From Hydrangea macrophylla (taxonomy: Eukaryota; Streptophyta; Magnoliopsida; Cornales; Hydrangeaceae), in assembly GCA_033977485.1 (NCBI GenBank), contig CM066987.1, positions 89,064,588 to 89,128,587 of the forward strand: 64,000 bases of DNA, in the 5' to 3' direction. Both the position numbers and the translations under genes were made by a program. The notes beneath the pieces are model-generated. The model saw only the letters and a list, made by a program, of their open reading frames with translations, did no database searches and was not told the DNA's origin. This document shows, piece after piece, positions 1-12,148 of this stretch. Position 1 is the first letter of the stretch. Each line of letters starts with the position of its first letter.

Positions 1-455
1 TGTACGAATCAAGATGATGAGTCGACAGTGAACTACAGTGACTATCATGGATTAAACTGACGATGTACGAATCAAGTTGACGAGTCAATAGTGAACTACT
101 GTGACTATCCTGGATTGAACTGACGATGTACGAATCGAGATGACGAGTCAACAGTGAACTACTCTGACTGTCATGGATTGAACTGATGATGTACGAATCA
201 AGATGACGAGTCGACAGTGAACTACTGTGACTGTCATGGATTAAACTGACGATGTACAAATCAAGATGACAAGTCGACAGTGAACTACTGTGATTGTCAT
301 GAATTAAACTAACGATGTACGAATTGAGATGACGAGTTGACAGTGAACTATTGTGACTATCATGGATTGAACTGACGATGTATGAATCGAGATGACGAGT
401 CAACAGTGAACTACTGTGACTGTCATGGATTGAACAGACAATGTACGAATCGATC
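1..455. repeat. 63-bp minisatellite
   Basis: Seven full units and a partial eighth of a 63-bp repeat. The word TGTACGAATC or a close variant starts at 1, 64, 127, 190, 253, 316, 379 and 442, so the period is exactly 63. Units differ by point substitutions only. The array is cut by the window edge, so its real length is unknown. No coding potential is visible. Confidence 0.93.
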
Positions 456-726
456 GATTGATGGGTATTAAACTAAGTCTGCTGGGGATGAAACGACTCT
501 TTCTGGGATCTCTCTTTAACTGTTTCTCATGACCGGGAAGTAGGATCCAAATTCTAATCTTTCGCAGTTGATCAAATCTTACAATGGTCGGACCGAAGAG
601 CCGGTTAGGACCTTCGAGAGCTAATTCTTTTATAGACACTCTGAGAATCTCTCTTTCAATTCTTGACCTAGAACCAAGATTCCGTCTCTGAATCTCTCAC
701 GGTTGATCAAATCTTTTGACCGAGAA
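456..726. repeat. Flanking repeat unit left of the outer element
   Basis: About 170 bp of this stretch (roughly 556-731) recurs right of the outer element at about 59590-59761. Shared landmarks are GAGCCGGTTAGGACCTTCG, a run ending AATTCTTGACCTAGAACCA, and CACGGTTGATCAAATCTT followed by GACCGAGAACCAGG. The outer element therefore inserted into a pre-existing tandem repeat. No gene is seen here. Confidence 0.8.
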
Positions 727-731
727 CCAGG
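727..731. repeat. Target-site duplication of outer element (left copy)
   Basis: CCAGG lies immediately before the 5' LTR start TGTAGACACC and is repeated at 59567-59571 immediately after the 3' LTR end ATATCCACA. A 5-bp duplication is normal for Ty3/gypsy integration. Confidence 0.9.
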
Positions 732-3671
732 TGTAGACACCCCAATTTTGACCAACCGTCGAATTGAGGAGAGTGTCGCCTCCGTATCCGATGATGACAA
801 GGACTAGAAGATTCGAAGTATTCCAAGCTCTTCAGAAAGTTCTCTAAACGCAGTGAAATTTCACATAAAGAGGAAAATACCAGGTATTTAAGAGAATTCA
901 GGTATAAAACACAATTTTCAGAAAAAATCCTCAAAAATCATTTGCTTTGGGAAAAAGAAAATCTAAAAGAGGGAATCTTAGCTAAAAACGGCACACGGCG
1001 GACTGCCGCGACACTCACTGAGTGCCGCACGGCAGTCATAGAGTGCCGGGCCGACATTCACCAAGTGCTGCCAACAATTTCTGACTGCCGTTCACTTTTA
1101 AAGTTGGTATTTTACAGAGCAATGCGTATGCGTATGCGAATAAGAACAAAAAACTGATAAAGTTTGACTGACAAAAACGTGACAATCCATTAATTTCCGC
1201 GGCATTTGATGAATGCCGCGCGGCAGTCGCGTAGTGCCGCGACGGCAGTCCGCGGCATTCACGGACTGCCGCGACAGTTTCTGGACTGCCGCGCTGGGCA
1301 GCAGTCTGCCTAATTTCAGAAAGTACACATTGTACCACCAAATGAGAGAATTACACCTATTTTTTGCTCCGAAATTCACCAAAAATACCTGATAATTTTG
1401 CCTATAAAAGAGAAGGGATCTTCCTTGGATGAGGGGAAGAAGGAGAGATAATACAAGAGAAATAATACCACTACATCAACATATTTTGGAGAGAAAAGAG
1501 AAGAGAGTTTAGAGAATTAAGAAGAAGAGTTTGGAAGATCTTCAAAGAAAAGAGAACTTTGAGGATAATTTGGAGGTGATCCCCTATGCCATAGATTGTT
1601 TGTTTACTCTTTTTTTCTTTTTGAACTTCTAATCCTAAAATCTCTTGTTATTTTTGTTTGTCAAGCAAGCTTAGGAGTCTCTATTTCTAATTCTTCCTTG
1701 TTTTTTTTGTATATGTTCTTCTCTTGAGAATCTTGGAGATCTTCAATATCTCTCTTGATCTCTTGAGTATGATCCTTTGAACCTCATGTAAAGCTTATAC
1801 TCTACATGAGAGTCAAAATTTGATCATCACTTTGTTTCATATAGGTGGATCCAAGTCCATGCTCATGACTTGGATCCTCCCAACTTAGTATCTAATGAAG
1901 TCATTCCCTTATTCCTTTTGAAACTTAGGAGTATTAGTCACGTCTTTATCTCCCATGACCATCAAATGGTAGGAGTAATAAGTTGAATTCAAGCTTTGGT
2001 CTATAAAGTTTGAGTCCATTGTTTGGAATTTTGAGAAGTTCATTTCATACTTCATCAAAATCCACAAGTATAAAGTGTTTTTAGTCTCCAAGGACCATCA
2101 AATAGTAGAAAAAGTAGTTTGGTTTAATCCCAACTTCATGTGTTATTAGTTGAGGTTAACCAACAAAGTTGAACTAGCAAAATGAAAACAGTGGATTCAC
2201 AAACTGTTTTCGATCAAAGATTTTTAGTTCGAGATCTAACCATTGAAATCAAGTGAAACCAACGGGAAAGTGTCAATAACACATCTTTTTACCACTGCAA
2301 TTTTTCTTTAGAGGTGGTTTTATGTTTAGAAGGGTTTGATCATGGGTTTTGTGAGACAACCACAATCTGTCCAGAATTTCAGAATAGTTTCAAAACAGCA
2401 AACCAGTTTTAAAATTGATAGATCAGAGCTCTAACCAAGTTTTCATGACCTCTAATAATTGTTTATAAGGACCTTAATGTGTTATGAAGGTTCCCTAAAA
2501 ATAATGAAGCAATTCGGATTTGTTTTCTATTTTTAAAAAATCATACAAGATCTCTGGACAGAGAGTTATAAAATGCTGAGTGATTCCTAGTGATTTCCAC
2601 ATTCCCGGAGATCTAACCGTTCAAACCTTGATTTTCTTTCTGGGTTAGCAACTAGACTCACAGAGGCATAACATATCCAAATATCCTTAAGATCTAACCA
2701 TTGGGAGTATTTTATTTCTATTTTCGAACATCTGGTCTGCTCTCTGTAATTCATAAAAACTGCTGCTATTTTGTCTAATCTTATTTATTTCAACTCAAAT
2801 GGTCTCTTAAATGTCTTAGAACTCAAACCATGTTTTGAATAATGATAATTTAGATTAAACCCAGAGGCTTAGGGATACAAATTAGTGAATTAATTCATAC
2901 CTCATGCTTGTTCATATTCGTGCATTCATTGATACATGATAATATTCATAAGTATGACTTATCTCTTGTCTTAGTTGAATCAAATTGAACATGATTTAGG
3001 ATTAATTATCCTTTGATATTATATCTTGTCTAAGGCATGTGTACTAACCTTTGTTTTGTAGCGAATTTGAGGTACAACTTCTCATCTCTCTTTTTAGTTT
3101 ATTTCATTTCTTGATTTTATTGACTTTTCAATCTCATGCGCGACACCTTAGAATTAGGAGCTTGCCTTATATGTATATGTGATTAGAGACTTTATTAGGA
3201 TTTTCTTTTATTTGTATGCATTGCACGTTTAATATCGCTACTGGATCCCGGGTAAGTCCTCTTGTTCCTTATTGCATATCATATTGCTTGCTACTTGAAA
3301 TATGTAGTTTATGAATGATATTTTGTCATTAGCAATTTTACACCCTTTGGACATGCTTTTGTGATGTATATGTATATATGTATCAGTTGAGGGCATGCTT
3401 AGATTAATAAATTTGATTAAAAGGATGTTGAGTAGAGGCCTTTCACAAGATAGGATGAGAGAGGGTGTTTTAGTCTGATGGGCTCCTTCCTCTCTCATTC
3501 CATAATCCCCGGACCTAGTTAATCTTTGGTTTCGCAAACGATCAGTTTCCTTTCAAAATGGTTTCTTAATTTTTCCTTTTAAAAATTAAGTGGCGACTCA
3601 TTTGTTTTGAATTTGAAGTTGAAAATTTTTTTAAAAGAAAAGCTGTGGGTAAGAAAAATGCGATATCCACA
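732..3671 (+). repeat. 5' LTR of outer element
   Basis: 2940 bp, starting TGTAGACACC and ending ATATCCACA. GC-rich palindrome arrays lie at about 988-1095 and 1195-1300. The TATA box TATAAAA is at 1403-1409, so transcription should start near 1435. That leaves roughly 2.2 kb of R plus U5, an unusually long transcribed LTR part. It matches the 3' LTR at 56613-59566 end to end with scattered substitutions and small indels. Confidence 0.95.
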
Positions 3672-3674
3672 ATC

Positions 3675-3724
3675 TGGCGACTCTGCTGGGGATCGAACCC
3701 AGAATCTCTGGTTTCGCAGACCAG
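3675..3724 (+). other. Extended primer-binding site for tRNA-Arg (outer)
   Basis: Three bases after the LTR the sequence TGGCGACTCTGCTGGGGA begins, complementary to the 3' end of plant tRNA-Arg as I recall it. The complementarity continues through the T arm, variable loop and the whole anticodon arm, 50 nt in all (tRNA bases 76 to 27). The same 50 nt are present in both inner copies. Confidence 0.85.
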
Positions 3725-3822
3725 AATTCTGATTTTGGGTTCACTTGATGATTAGACTTGAAAAATATCCTTTTAATCGAATTAATTAATCTTTGTGTGC
3801 CTGTTGCATTTCACTTGCATGT

Positions 3823-3987
3823 CCAGCCAGTCGATTGCACGGAACTATGACCTTGGAGGCTCGGGGCAACCCGGTCGGTCAAGTCATCATGGGACTGTGT
3901 GATCACCCTTGATCTCGTACCATGATTTGGTATATGAAGCATCCTATCAGGTGTGTGTCAAGGGTCCCTTATTTGACCAAAACCCAG
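3823..3987 (+). promoter_or_regulatory. Conserved leader block with GNRA hairpin (outer)
   Basis: About 165 nt of leader between primer site and gag differs from the inner copies at only about two positions, although sequence further downstream has diverged much more. It contains the hairpin CGGG-GCAA-CCCG at 3862-3873, a GNRA tetraloop. Position and conservation suggest an RNA packaging or dimerisation element. The function is inference. Confidence 0.45.
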
Positions 3988-4582
3988 CCTGTGCATGATA
4001 GTTTCTGTAGAACCTTTCAATCTTAGGAAATCATTTCTTGATTAGGATTATGTGCTAGGAAGTTTTGTATGCCCGGAAGGGATTACTTGAGATGATGACG
4101 ATACTTGCTTGATGAAAGATGAATAATCTTTTAATCACCTTTTAGCAATTTCTCCTCGTGTTACATGACATTTGGAGGACATGCTGAATCCTGATTATAA
4201 GATTATACTTCTTATATCATGTTTAGTTAAGCATCGTTGACCTTGTATGTATCCAAATTCATGGAAAGTACGGTGATAATCCGGTCATGTGATCCCCCAC
4301 CCAAAGGTTTTTCTCAAGGTTTTCGATTACCTTTTCAAAAAAATCTTTTCCTCTTTTCAAAAAAATTCCCAAAATACCCTTGTTAAGGCATATTTCACTT
4401 GATCGTCTTCAAAATAAAAATTCAAAAGTCCTTGAAAATTATTTTGGTAGAATGTTCTCAGAAAGCACTCTCAAGGATTGTTTTCAAAGGCCCTTCTTTT
4501 TAACTACCCAAACAAAACAAAAAATGCTTTTCAAATAGACTTTGAAAATTTCGAAACCTCTGAGAAGGTAGTGAGGATCACG
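3988..4582 (+). other. Leader between conserved block and gag (outer)
   Basis: Non-coding and AT-rich, alignable to 21211-21803 but diverged. No extra ORF precedes gag, unlike the ORF1 described for classic Ogre elements. Confidence 0.6.
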
Positions 4583-7500
4583 ATGAAAGGAGAAATCAGC
4601 GCACTTGACATGGGTGAGGATTTTATGTGCTTATATGTTTTATGTGTTAGGATTAGGACTTTTCTTTTTTTGGCATATAGAGTAGGCACACACGCACACA
4701 TGCATTGCATCCGCATGACATGCGTCGGCGTCAAAAAAGAGGAGGGCTTTTACTTTACCAAAAATCTTTTGAAACAAAATACATAGGTTTTAAAAATAAT
4801 AATAATGATAAAAATTTAAAATCTGCTGTAGGAGCGAAAATAGCATCCAGATCAAGTCAAGCCTGGTTTAGGGACCCCACAGCAAGGCTAGTAAGGAGAG
4901 GACGTGCTGACATGGCCGAAGAGAGAAACAACGAAGAAATGTCCGGTTTAAGGGTACTAGTCGAACAGCAAGCAGAACAGATGAGGAGACAGGCTGAAAA
5001 CATGAACCGCATGATGGTGATGATAGAAGAACTAAACCGCCGACCACCACAAATGAATCCGCCTGTTATAGACCCGCCTTTGGGAGGAGGGGACGGGGAT
5101 TGGTTAGACGATCAGGAAGCACAATGGAATGACGCGCTAAGGGCCAACAGGGACAGAGAGAAAGCTGAGAAGGAGAAGCAACTGACCGAGAAAATAGAAA
5201 AGTTGGAAAGGGTAATGCGCAAAGCTCAGGGGGTTGATACCTATCTGCTAGAGTTAGAAGGCCTATATGACGGGGTCCACGAAACGCTGCCCGCCGGGTT
5301 CAAAATGCCAGTTTTTGATAAGTTTGATGGAACCGGGAATCCTCGCAGTCACATCCGGATGTGCATAGGAGCTTTTCAGCTTAGCGGTCTAAGCACTACC
5401 ATGATGGCCGTTCTATTTCAGCAAACCTTAACAGGAGCTGCTCTATCGTGGTACCTTACACTTGAGCCAAGCAAAACCAGAGTTTGGGAAGAAGTCGTGA
5501 AATCGTTTGTGGCCCAGTATGAGTACAATCAAGACCTGGACGTCACTGTCCGAGATTTAGAAACAACCAGGCAAGGGAACAAAGAATCATTTGCTGAGTA
5601 TCTGAGTCGATGGAGAGGGAAAGCCGCAAAGATGGTACAGAGGCCATCAGAAAAGACCAGATCCGAATGTTGATGAAAAACCTGCAGCCAGTTTATCAGG
5701 AGAAGATGAGGTTTCAGTCAATCAATACTTTTGCCGAGGTATTTGATGTGGGAACGAGGATTGAAGATGCAATTCAGGAAGGAGTGATCAAGAAAGAGGA
5801 ACAACCGAACCGGTACAGAAGGCCAAGCTATGGGTCCAATGGGGGACAAGCGGGGGGTCACTCCGGCCCCACCGATGTCAATGCATTGAATGTGCCAGAA
5901 TGGAAATTCGACATAGCACCGAGAAGGGGAGGGGACAAAGCGCCAAGGAAGTTCTCAGATTTGGGAGTGTCACTATCCACCGCCCTCGACAGATTGTTAG
6001 CCAAGGGGCATCTCCGTCAGTTGGAACCTCGACCCCTACCAAGTCCGCTTCCGCCAAATTTCTAAGGGGATCTTTTCTGCAAATTTCATCAGCAGAAAGG
6101 TCATTCAACGGATCGATGCATGAGATTCAGGACCTCATTGATAACAAGGTAATTTCGGAACCTCCTACCAAAGCCCCAAATGTTACCAGAAATCCGCTTC
6201 CAGATCACCGAGCCGTGCCACCTCTGCGAGGCCTTTATTTCTTGGGGATAGGGGAAGCAACCTTTGACCCGTCTGGGCTAATCACTAAGTTCGGGGCACC
6301 AAGAAAGTCATACTTGCTGCCTGAGGACTCGATGATCTGTGCTTTGGAGGATCAGCTAGGGAAAAGTGAAATAGGAAAGTCAGATTGGTGGACCCAAGGG
6401 GATGTCGATCACGATGCGAGCCAAGTGGAGTATGATCTCTGGTACGAAAGCGACAAAGAAACAGAGGTGGTAGAGAATACTTTGGAAGTTTGTTCAGAAG
6501 CCGACAATCTATGGATGAGAGAAGAAGTCAGTCACTTGACCCGGTCAGGCAGACACTTCAAGCTGCACCAACTGGAGGAAGATCACCCCGGGAGAGATCT
6601 GGACAAGGGAAAGGGTAAAGTTGACGAAGAACCAGGGGAAGACAGGGTCCTGAAACAGTTGAAAAAGACCCAGGCTAACATCACCGTTTGGGGGTTGCTG
6701 ATTGCCTCCAAACGTCACAGGCAGGCGGTTCTAGATGCTCTGAACCAGTCTGACGTATCTATCGACACCACCCCGGAGGATCTCATAGGACTGATCGGCA
6801 AGATCCCAACTTCGACTATTACCTTCTCGTCAAATGACCTGCCTCCGGGAGGGCCCGTGCGCAACAAACCGTTATATGTCACCGTCGAATGCTTAGGGAA
6901 CGTCGTGCCTGCTTGCCTGATAGACAATGGATCAGCCCTCAATGTATGTCCTTTCCGAACAGCTAAGCGATTGGGTCTAGACGAGTCAACGTTTGCACCA
7001 TCTGAGCAAAGGGTAAGAGCCTACGATAATGCCCAGAGAACAGTTATGGGGATAGTCCTTCTTCGTCTCACTATTGGTCCTTGTGAAAAAGAAGTTGAGT
7101 TTCAGGTCATTGACATACCCGCTTCCTTCAATCTGCTATTGGGGAGGCCTTGGTTGGACAGTTTGGGGGCCATACCATCAACAATCCATCAGAAGGTTAA
7201 ATGCATTTGGGAGAATGAAGTCCGTGATATCCTCGGGGATAGTTGGAATCAGTTGACCGAAGCATCCTCTAGCGCGCCGGTTTTAGAACTTCAATTGCAA
7301 AAGGAAGAAGCGAAGATAGGAGGGTTCGAGTTTGTCAGCATGTTGGAAGAAGGAAAGCCGAGAGAATTTCTACCGCTCCATTTTGATCAGCATACCAGTC
7401 CGGTGGTTGCAGGGATCATGAAGAAGATGGGTTTCTTTCCGGGATTGGGATTGGGATTGGGAAAGAACCTTCAGGGTCTGCCTGAGTTTCCAAGAATTCC

Positions 7501-10500
7501 TACTCAGACTCACACTCACGGCCTGGGGTATCAGCCAACGAAGAAGGAACTAAGGGCAAAGAAGAAAGCTTTCGTTGCGCCAATGGACCCTTATCCGAAA
7601 ACACTCAACGGTTGCTTCGTAAAGGAAGGAGAAGATTTCCCCTTCTGTGGCTTCCCGGAGCCTTGGATGGACCAGAAGGACAAAAGTCTAAAGCCAGGGT
7701 TCGAGATCTTTTTCTCCCATGAATTCTCCAAATACGAAGACCCGTTTTTGCGAATGCCTGAAAAATCTGCTGCCGTCAACGATTGGGTTGGTGTACTAGA
7801 TGGACCGGTCATGCAGAATCTTTTGAGCGAGGAAGGGGTAAAAGCCGAAGGAAAAGGAGAAGAAGACGAGGGCCTGGAAGTCAAGGTCGAAGAGGGGAGT
7901 GATGAGTATGCGCCGGAAGAGGAGCCGAAGCCAGGAAAAGAAGAAAAGAAGGAATCCGAAGGGCTGCCAGGTTGTAGCACTATGGAACTCAAGCAGGGAA
8001 TCAACAAAGAGTGGGTCTTTGAGTCCAGTGATAAGTATCCCCCCCACCCAGAGTCTGTAATGGCCCAAATGAGGCGTCTTACTATTGCTATGTCTGTTGT
8101 AATCACTCCTAACAAAATCAATGAAAGTATGACTGATTCCGCCTACTCGAATGCGCTTAATGAATGTGATGAATGCGATGATCATGGAATACCTAATGAA
8201 TTGCAAAAGTTAATTGACAAAGAATCTGCATGTAAAATCATTGAGGACACTCTAACGATTAATCTAGGAAATGAAAATAATCCTCAAAATGTCTTTATCG
8301 GCTCAACACTTAGCAATGAAGAAAGCAAAGTACTAATCAATCTATTAAATGAATTCAAAGATGTTTTTGCATGGTCTTATAATGATATGCCAGGTATTGA
8401 TCCAAAGATAGTCCAACAACACATCCCTCTCTTTCCCAATTCGAAACCCATAAAATAGAAATTGAGGCGAATGAGGCCAGAATGGGCACTTAAAGTAAAA
8501 GAGGAGGTTGAAAAGCAACTTAAGGCTGGATTCTTGATGGTCACCGAGTATCCGAAGTGGGTTGCCAACATTGTACCTGTCCCAAAGAAGGATGGTCGTG
8601 TTAGGGTTTGTGTCAACTTTCGAGATTTAAACAAGGCAAGTCCTAAAGACGATTTCCCATTACCCCACATCAATGTGTTGGTCGATAACACTGCGGGACA
8701 CGAGCTTCTATCTTTCATGGATGGATTCTTTGGGTATAACCAAATCCTCATGACACCCGAGGATAGGGAGAAAACCACGTTCATTACTCCGTGGGGGACA
8801 TACTGCTATAGGGTCATGCCATTCGGACTTAAGAATGCGGGTGCGACCTATCAAAGGGCTGCTACCACTATACTGCACGACATGATCCACAAAGAGGTGG
8901 AGGTGTATGTGGACGATATGATTATAAAGTCTAAAGAGAGGGGAGGGCACCTAGAGGCCTTAAGGAAATTCTTTGGGAGATTGAGGGAGTTTAAGATGAG
9001 GCTAAACCCGCAGAAATGTACCTTCGGAGTTACCACAGGGAAGTTGTTAGGGTTCCTTATTACCCAAAGGGGGATCGAAGTAGACCCAACCAAGATAAAA
9101 GCCATAACCGAAATGAACCCACCAAAAAATGAGAAGGAACTAAGAGGGTTCTTGGGGAGAATACAGTTCATCAGCCGCTTCATTTCCAAACTTACCTTGA
9201 CCTGTGACCCATTGTTCAAACTGCTTAGAAAAGGAGAAAAGTTCAAATGGGACACCCTTTGCCAACAAGCCTTCGACAAAATCAAAGCCTACCTCCAGAA
9301 CCCCCCTGTCCTATCACCACCATCACCCGGGAAACCTTTGTTGCTCTATCTCTCCGTATCCAAAGATTCGATGGGGTGTATGTTGGCCCAAGAAGGAGAA
9401 GAGGGGCACGTAGAGAAGGCCATTTATTACTTGAGCAAGAGAATGATCGGATATAAGTTGAAATACTCGCCCTTGGAAAAAGCCTGTTGGGCCTTGGTCT
9501 GGTGTACCCGTCGTCTTCGCCACTACATGCTAGCATTCCCTGTGACCTTGATATCCCGAATGGACCCACTAAAATACCTATTCAAAAAACCCGTCTTGAC
9601 CAGTAGGATTTCCCGTTGGACCATGATGCTGGCTGAGTTCGATATCAAATATGTCACTGCCAAGTTCTTGAAAGGGAGGGCTGTCGCTGAGTTTTTAGCC
9701 GATCTCGCTGTAGAATCCAAGGACGAAGGAGAATTCAGATTCCCGGATGAGGGAATAATGGAGGTAAAGGAGGAGTTGTGGAAAATGTACTTCGATGGAG
9801 TAGCCAACCAATTAGGTTATGGAGTTGGAATCATTCTCATAGCACCCGATGGGACCCCTACCCCATTAGCTGTCAAACTCAAATACAACTCAACCAATAA
9901 TACCGCGGAGTACGAAGCCTGCATAATTGGGATAGAAGCGGCCTTGGCTTTGAAAGTCGGACGGATTGAAGTCTTCGGAGATTCCAATTTGATCATATCC
10001 TAGGTCCGGGGAGATTGGAAGGTAAAGCATGAGAAACTGAGACCTTACCATGATTACCTGGAAAGTCTGAAAGCACAATTTCAAAAGATTTCCTTTTACT
10101 ACCTCCCTCGTGAAGAAAACCAACTAGCCGACTCATTGGCTACCTTGGCCTCGATGATCCAAATCCCCTCCAAAACTACCATGATCCCGCTATCCATAGA
10201 AGTAAGGGAACAACCGTCAATTGAAATGGTCGCGATCGTGGAAGACGAAGAGGAAGTACCGTGGTATGAGGATGTGTGGAAATTCATTAAAGAAGGAGAA
10301 TACCCCGAAGGAGCCTCAGAAAAGGATAGAAAGGCAATTCGGCGGTTCGCCGCTCAATTTGTGATCTATGCAGATAAGCTATGGAAGAAATCCTACACCG
10401 GGTACAATCTAGAATGCCTATATGGAAGGGAAGCTAAGAGAATGATGGAAGAAATACATGAAGGAGTCTGTGGGCCCCACATGAACGGACACATGTTGGC

Positions 10501-11506
10501 CAAAAAGATAATTCGGCAGGGATACTATTGGACGACTTTAGATAAAGATTGCTGTGAGTATGTCAGGAGATGCCATAAATGTCAGGTTCATGCGAACTTA
10601 ATGCATACCCCACCTTCCCAACTCTATAGCATGACCGCCCCTTGGCCATTCTCTGTATGGGGTATCGATATCATCGGGGAAGTCGTTCCGAAAGCTTCAA
10701 ACGGGCACCGGTACATAGTTGTGGCAATAGACTATTTTACCAAATGGGTAGAAGCGGCATCATATGCAACTCTGAAGGCAAAAGATGTGGTGAATTTTGT
10801 CCAGAAGAATATAATCTGCAGATACGGAGTGCCAAATGAGCTTATTTCTGACCATGGGAGTCATTTTCAGGGAGAGGTTATTCCATTCCTAGAAAAGTAT
10901 GGGATTACCCGCCACCAGTCCTCACCATACAGACCACAAACAAATGGAGCAGTAGAGGCCGCGAACAAAAATGTAAAGGCAATCCTGGGGAAAATGACGG
11001 ATACATACAGGGATTGGCATGAAAAACTACCTTTCGCTTTGTGGGGATATCGAACTTCCGTGAGAACCTCAACCGGAGCTACGCCATACTCTTTGGTCTA
11101 TAGGATGTAGGCTGTTTTGCCAGTAGAAGTCGAAATACCCTCTTTAAGAGTTTTGGCAGAATGCGAGGTAACCGAACTGGAATGGTTGCGGGGGAGGTAT
11201 GAGGAATTGATGTTATTCGATGAAAAGAGGTTGGCTGTTGTAAACCATACTCGGGGATATCAGAAAAGGATAGCTCGTGCTTTCAACAAAAAGGTCCGCC
11301 CTAGGAAGCTTGCTGAGGGTGACCTGGTCCTCAAAGAACTAAAAGTGCCTGTTTATGACCCCAGACGAAAATTCAAACCCAACTGGGTCGGGCCGTACAT
11401 CATTAAGACTCTCCTTTCCAGAGGAGCGGCTTATCTCATGGACCTGGACGGGGTTGAATTTAAACAACCAATTAACCTCGACCGCCTCAAGAAGTATTTT
11501 GCTTGA
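4583..11506 (+). pseudogene. gag-pol: Broken gag-pro-pol of outer element
   Basis: Homologous end to end to the intact inner frames at 22087-28722 and 39788-46423. Candidate first exon 4583-4613, intron 4614-4831, main Met at 4912. Lesions by comparison: a 1-nt deletion near 5655 in Gag; a TAA stop at 6063-6065; a 13-nt deletion near 6125 just after the zinc-knuckle cysteines, shifting frame; TAG at 8456-8458 before RT; TAG at 10001-10003 in the archaeal-type RNase H; TAG at 11108-11110 late in integrase. The remaining long open blocks are 5900-8458, 8462-10003, 10136-11110 and 11117-11506. RT, RNase H and integrase motifs are still recognisable (YVDDM; FDG, TAEYEA and GDSN; DHG and TNGAVEA). 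It cannot make full-length polyprotein. Confidence 0.93.
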
Positions 11507-11536
11507 AACCTTTCTTTTCAAAGCCTCCTACCTTGA

Positions 11537-11758
11537 TGAACTACGCTTGACCTGATTCCCGCTAGGGGATACGTAGGCAACCTACTTGGTTCGGTCACTT
11601 AAATAAAATCGCCCGAACGGCGTCTTCCTTCGTACCTTGAGCCGAACTACTGCAGGCCTGATGCCCTTTCAGGAATAAGTAGGCGGGCCCCCAAAAGCCT
11701 TCGCCCCTTTAAAAAAAAAAAAAAAAAAACGTGCTAAACTAGGGGCAAACTGGCGTGT
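11537..11758 (+). other. Post-pol hairpin module, A-tract and internal PPT-like sequence (outer)
   Basis: Right after the pol stop comes the recurrent module TGAACTACG...CTGATTCC-loop-GGGGATACGTAGGCA (11537-11580), a short stem-loop. A degenerate second copy lies at about 11645-11690. A run of 19 A follows at 11711-11729, then ACTAGGGGCAAACTGG near 11740-11755, which resembles the true polypurine tract GAGGGGCAAACTG. The inner copies share this order. Confidence 0.7.
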
Positions 11759-12148
11759 GCCCAGAACTACTTCAAAGCCCTGAAACCAGGGCAAACTTCG
11801 TTTGCTAGCCGAAGAACCCAGATATCTGTCCGAAACCCGTCTTTGGATCTCCTGGCTATCAAGATACATACTATAAAGAAACAAATGAGAATTCACGGTA
11901 TAGAAAGAATAAAGCTTTAAGCAAAATTCAAAGCAGGGTGAAGAGCCGAGAAAAGACATTTGAAAGGAGAATTCTTCATAAAAAGATTAATTGAAGGGGT
12001 TGAACACCTTGATTGAACATGACAAACACTTTTAATAAGGAAAATCACATTCAAAAGCGTAAACAAAGAGTAGGAAGGGTCTGTCAGAAAGTTTTGAAAA
12101 ATAGCAAGCTTTTCCCTGTTTTCGTCTACTTTATTATGCGTGTGTCCG
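11759..12148 (+). other. Spacer between pol and antisense ORF-A (outer)
   Basis: No gene. It contains a second GGGCAAACTTCG copy near 11790 and then AT-rich sequence alignable to about 28900-29255 in the inner copy. On the opposite strand it would be the 3' untranslated region of ORF-A. Confidence 0.6.

Noticed and set aside
4705..4911. Gag starting at the ATG at 4705 in the outer copy
   Set aside because: The upstream stretch is not conserved in the inner copies; the conserved frame starts at 4912, or at the spliced exon 4583-4613.
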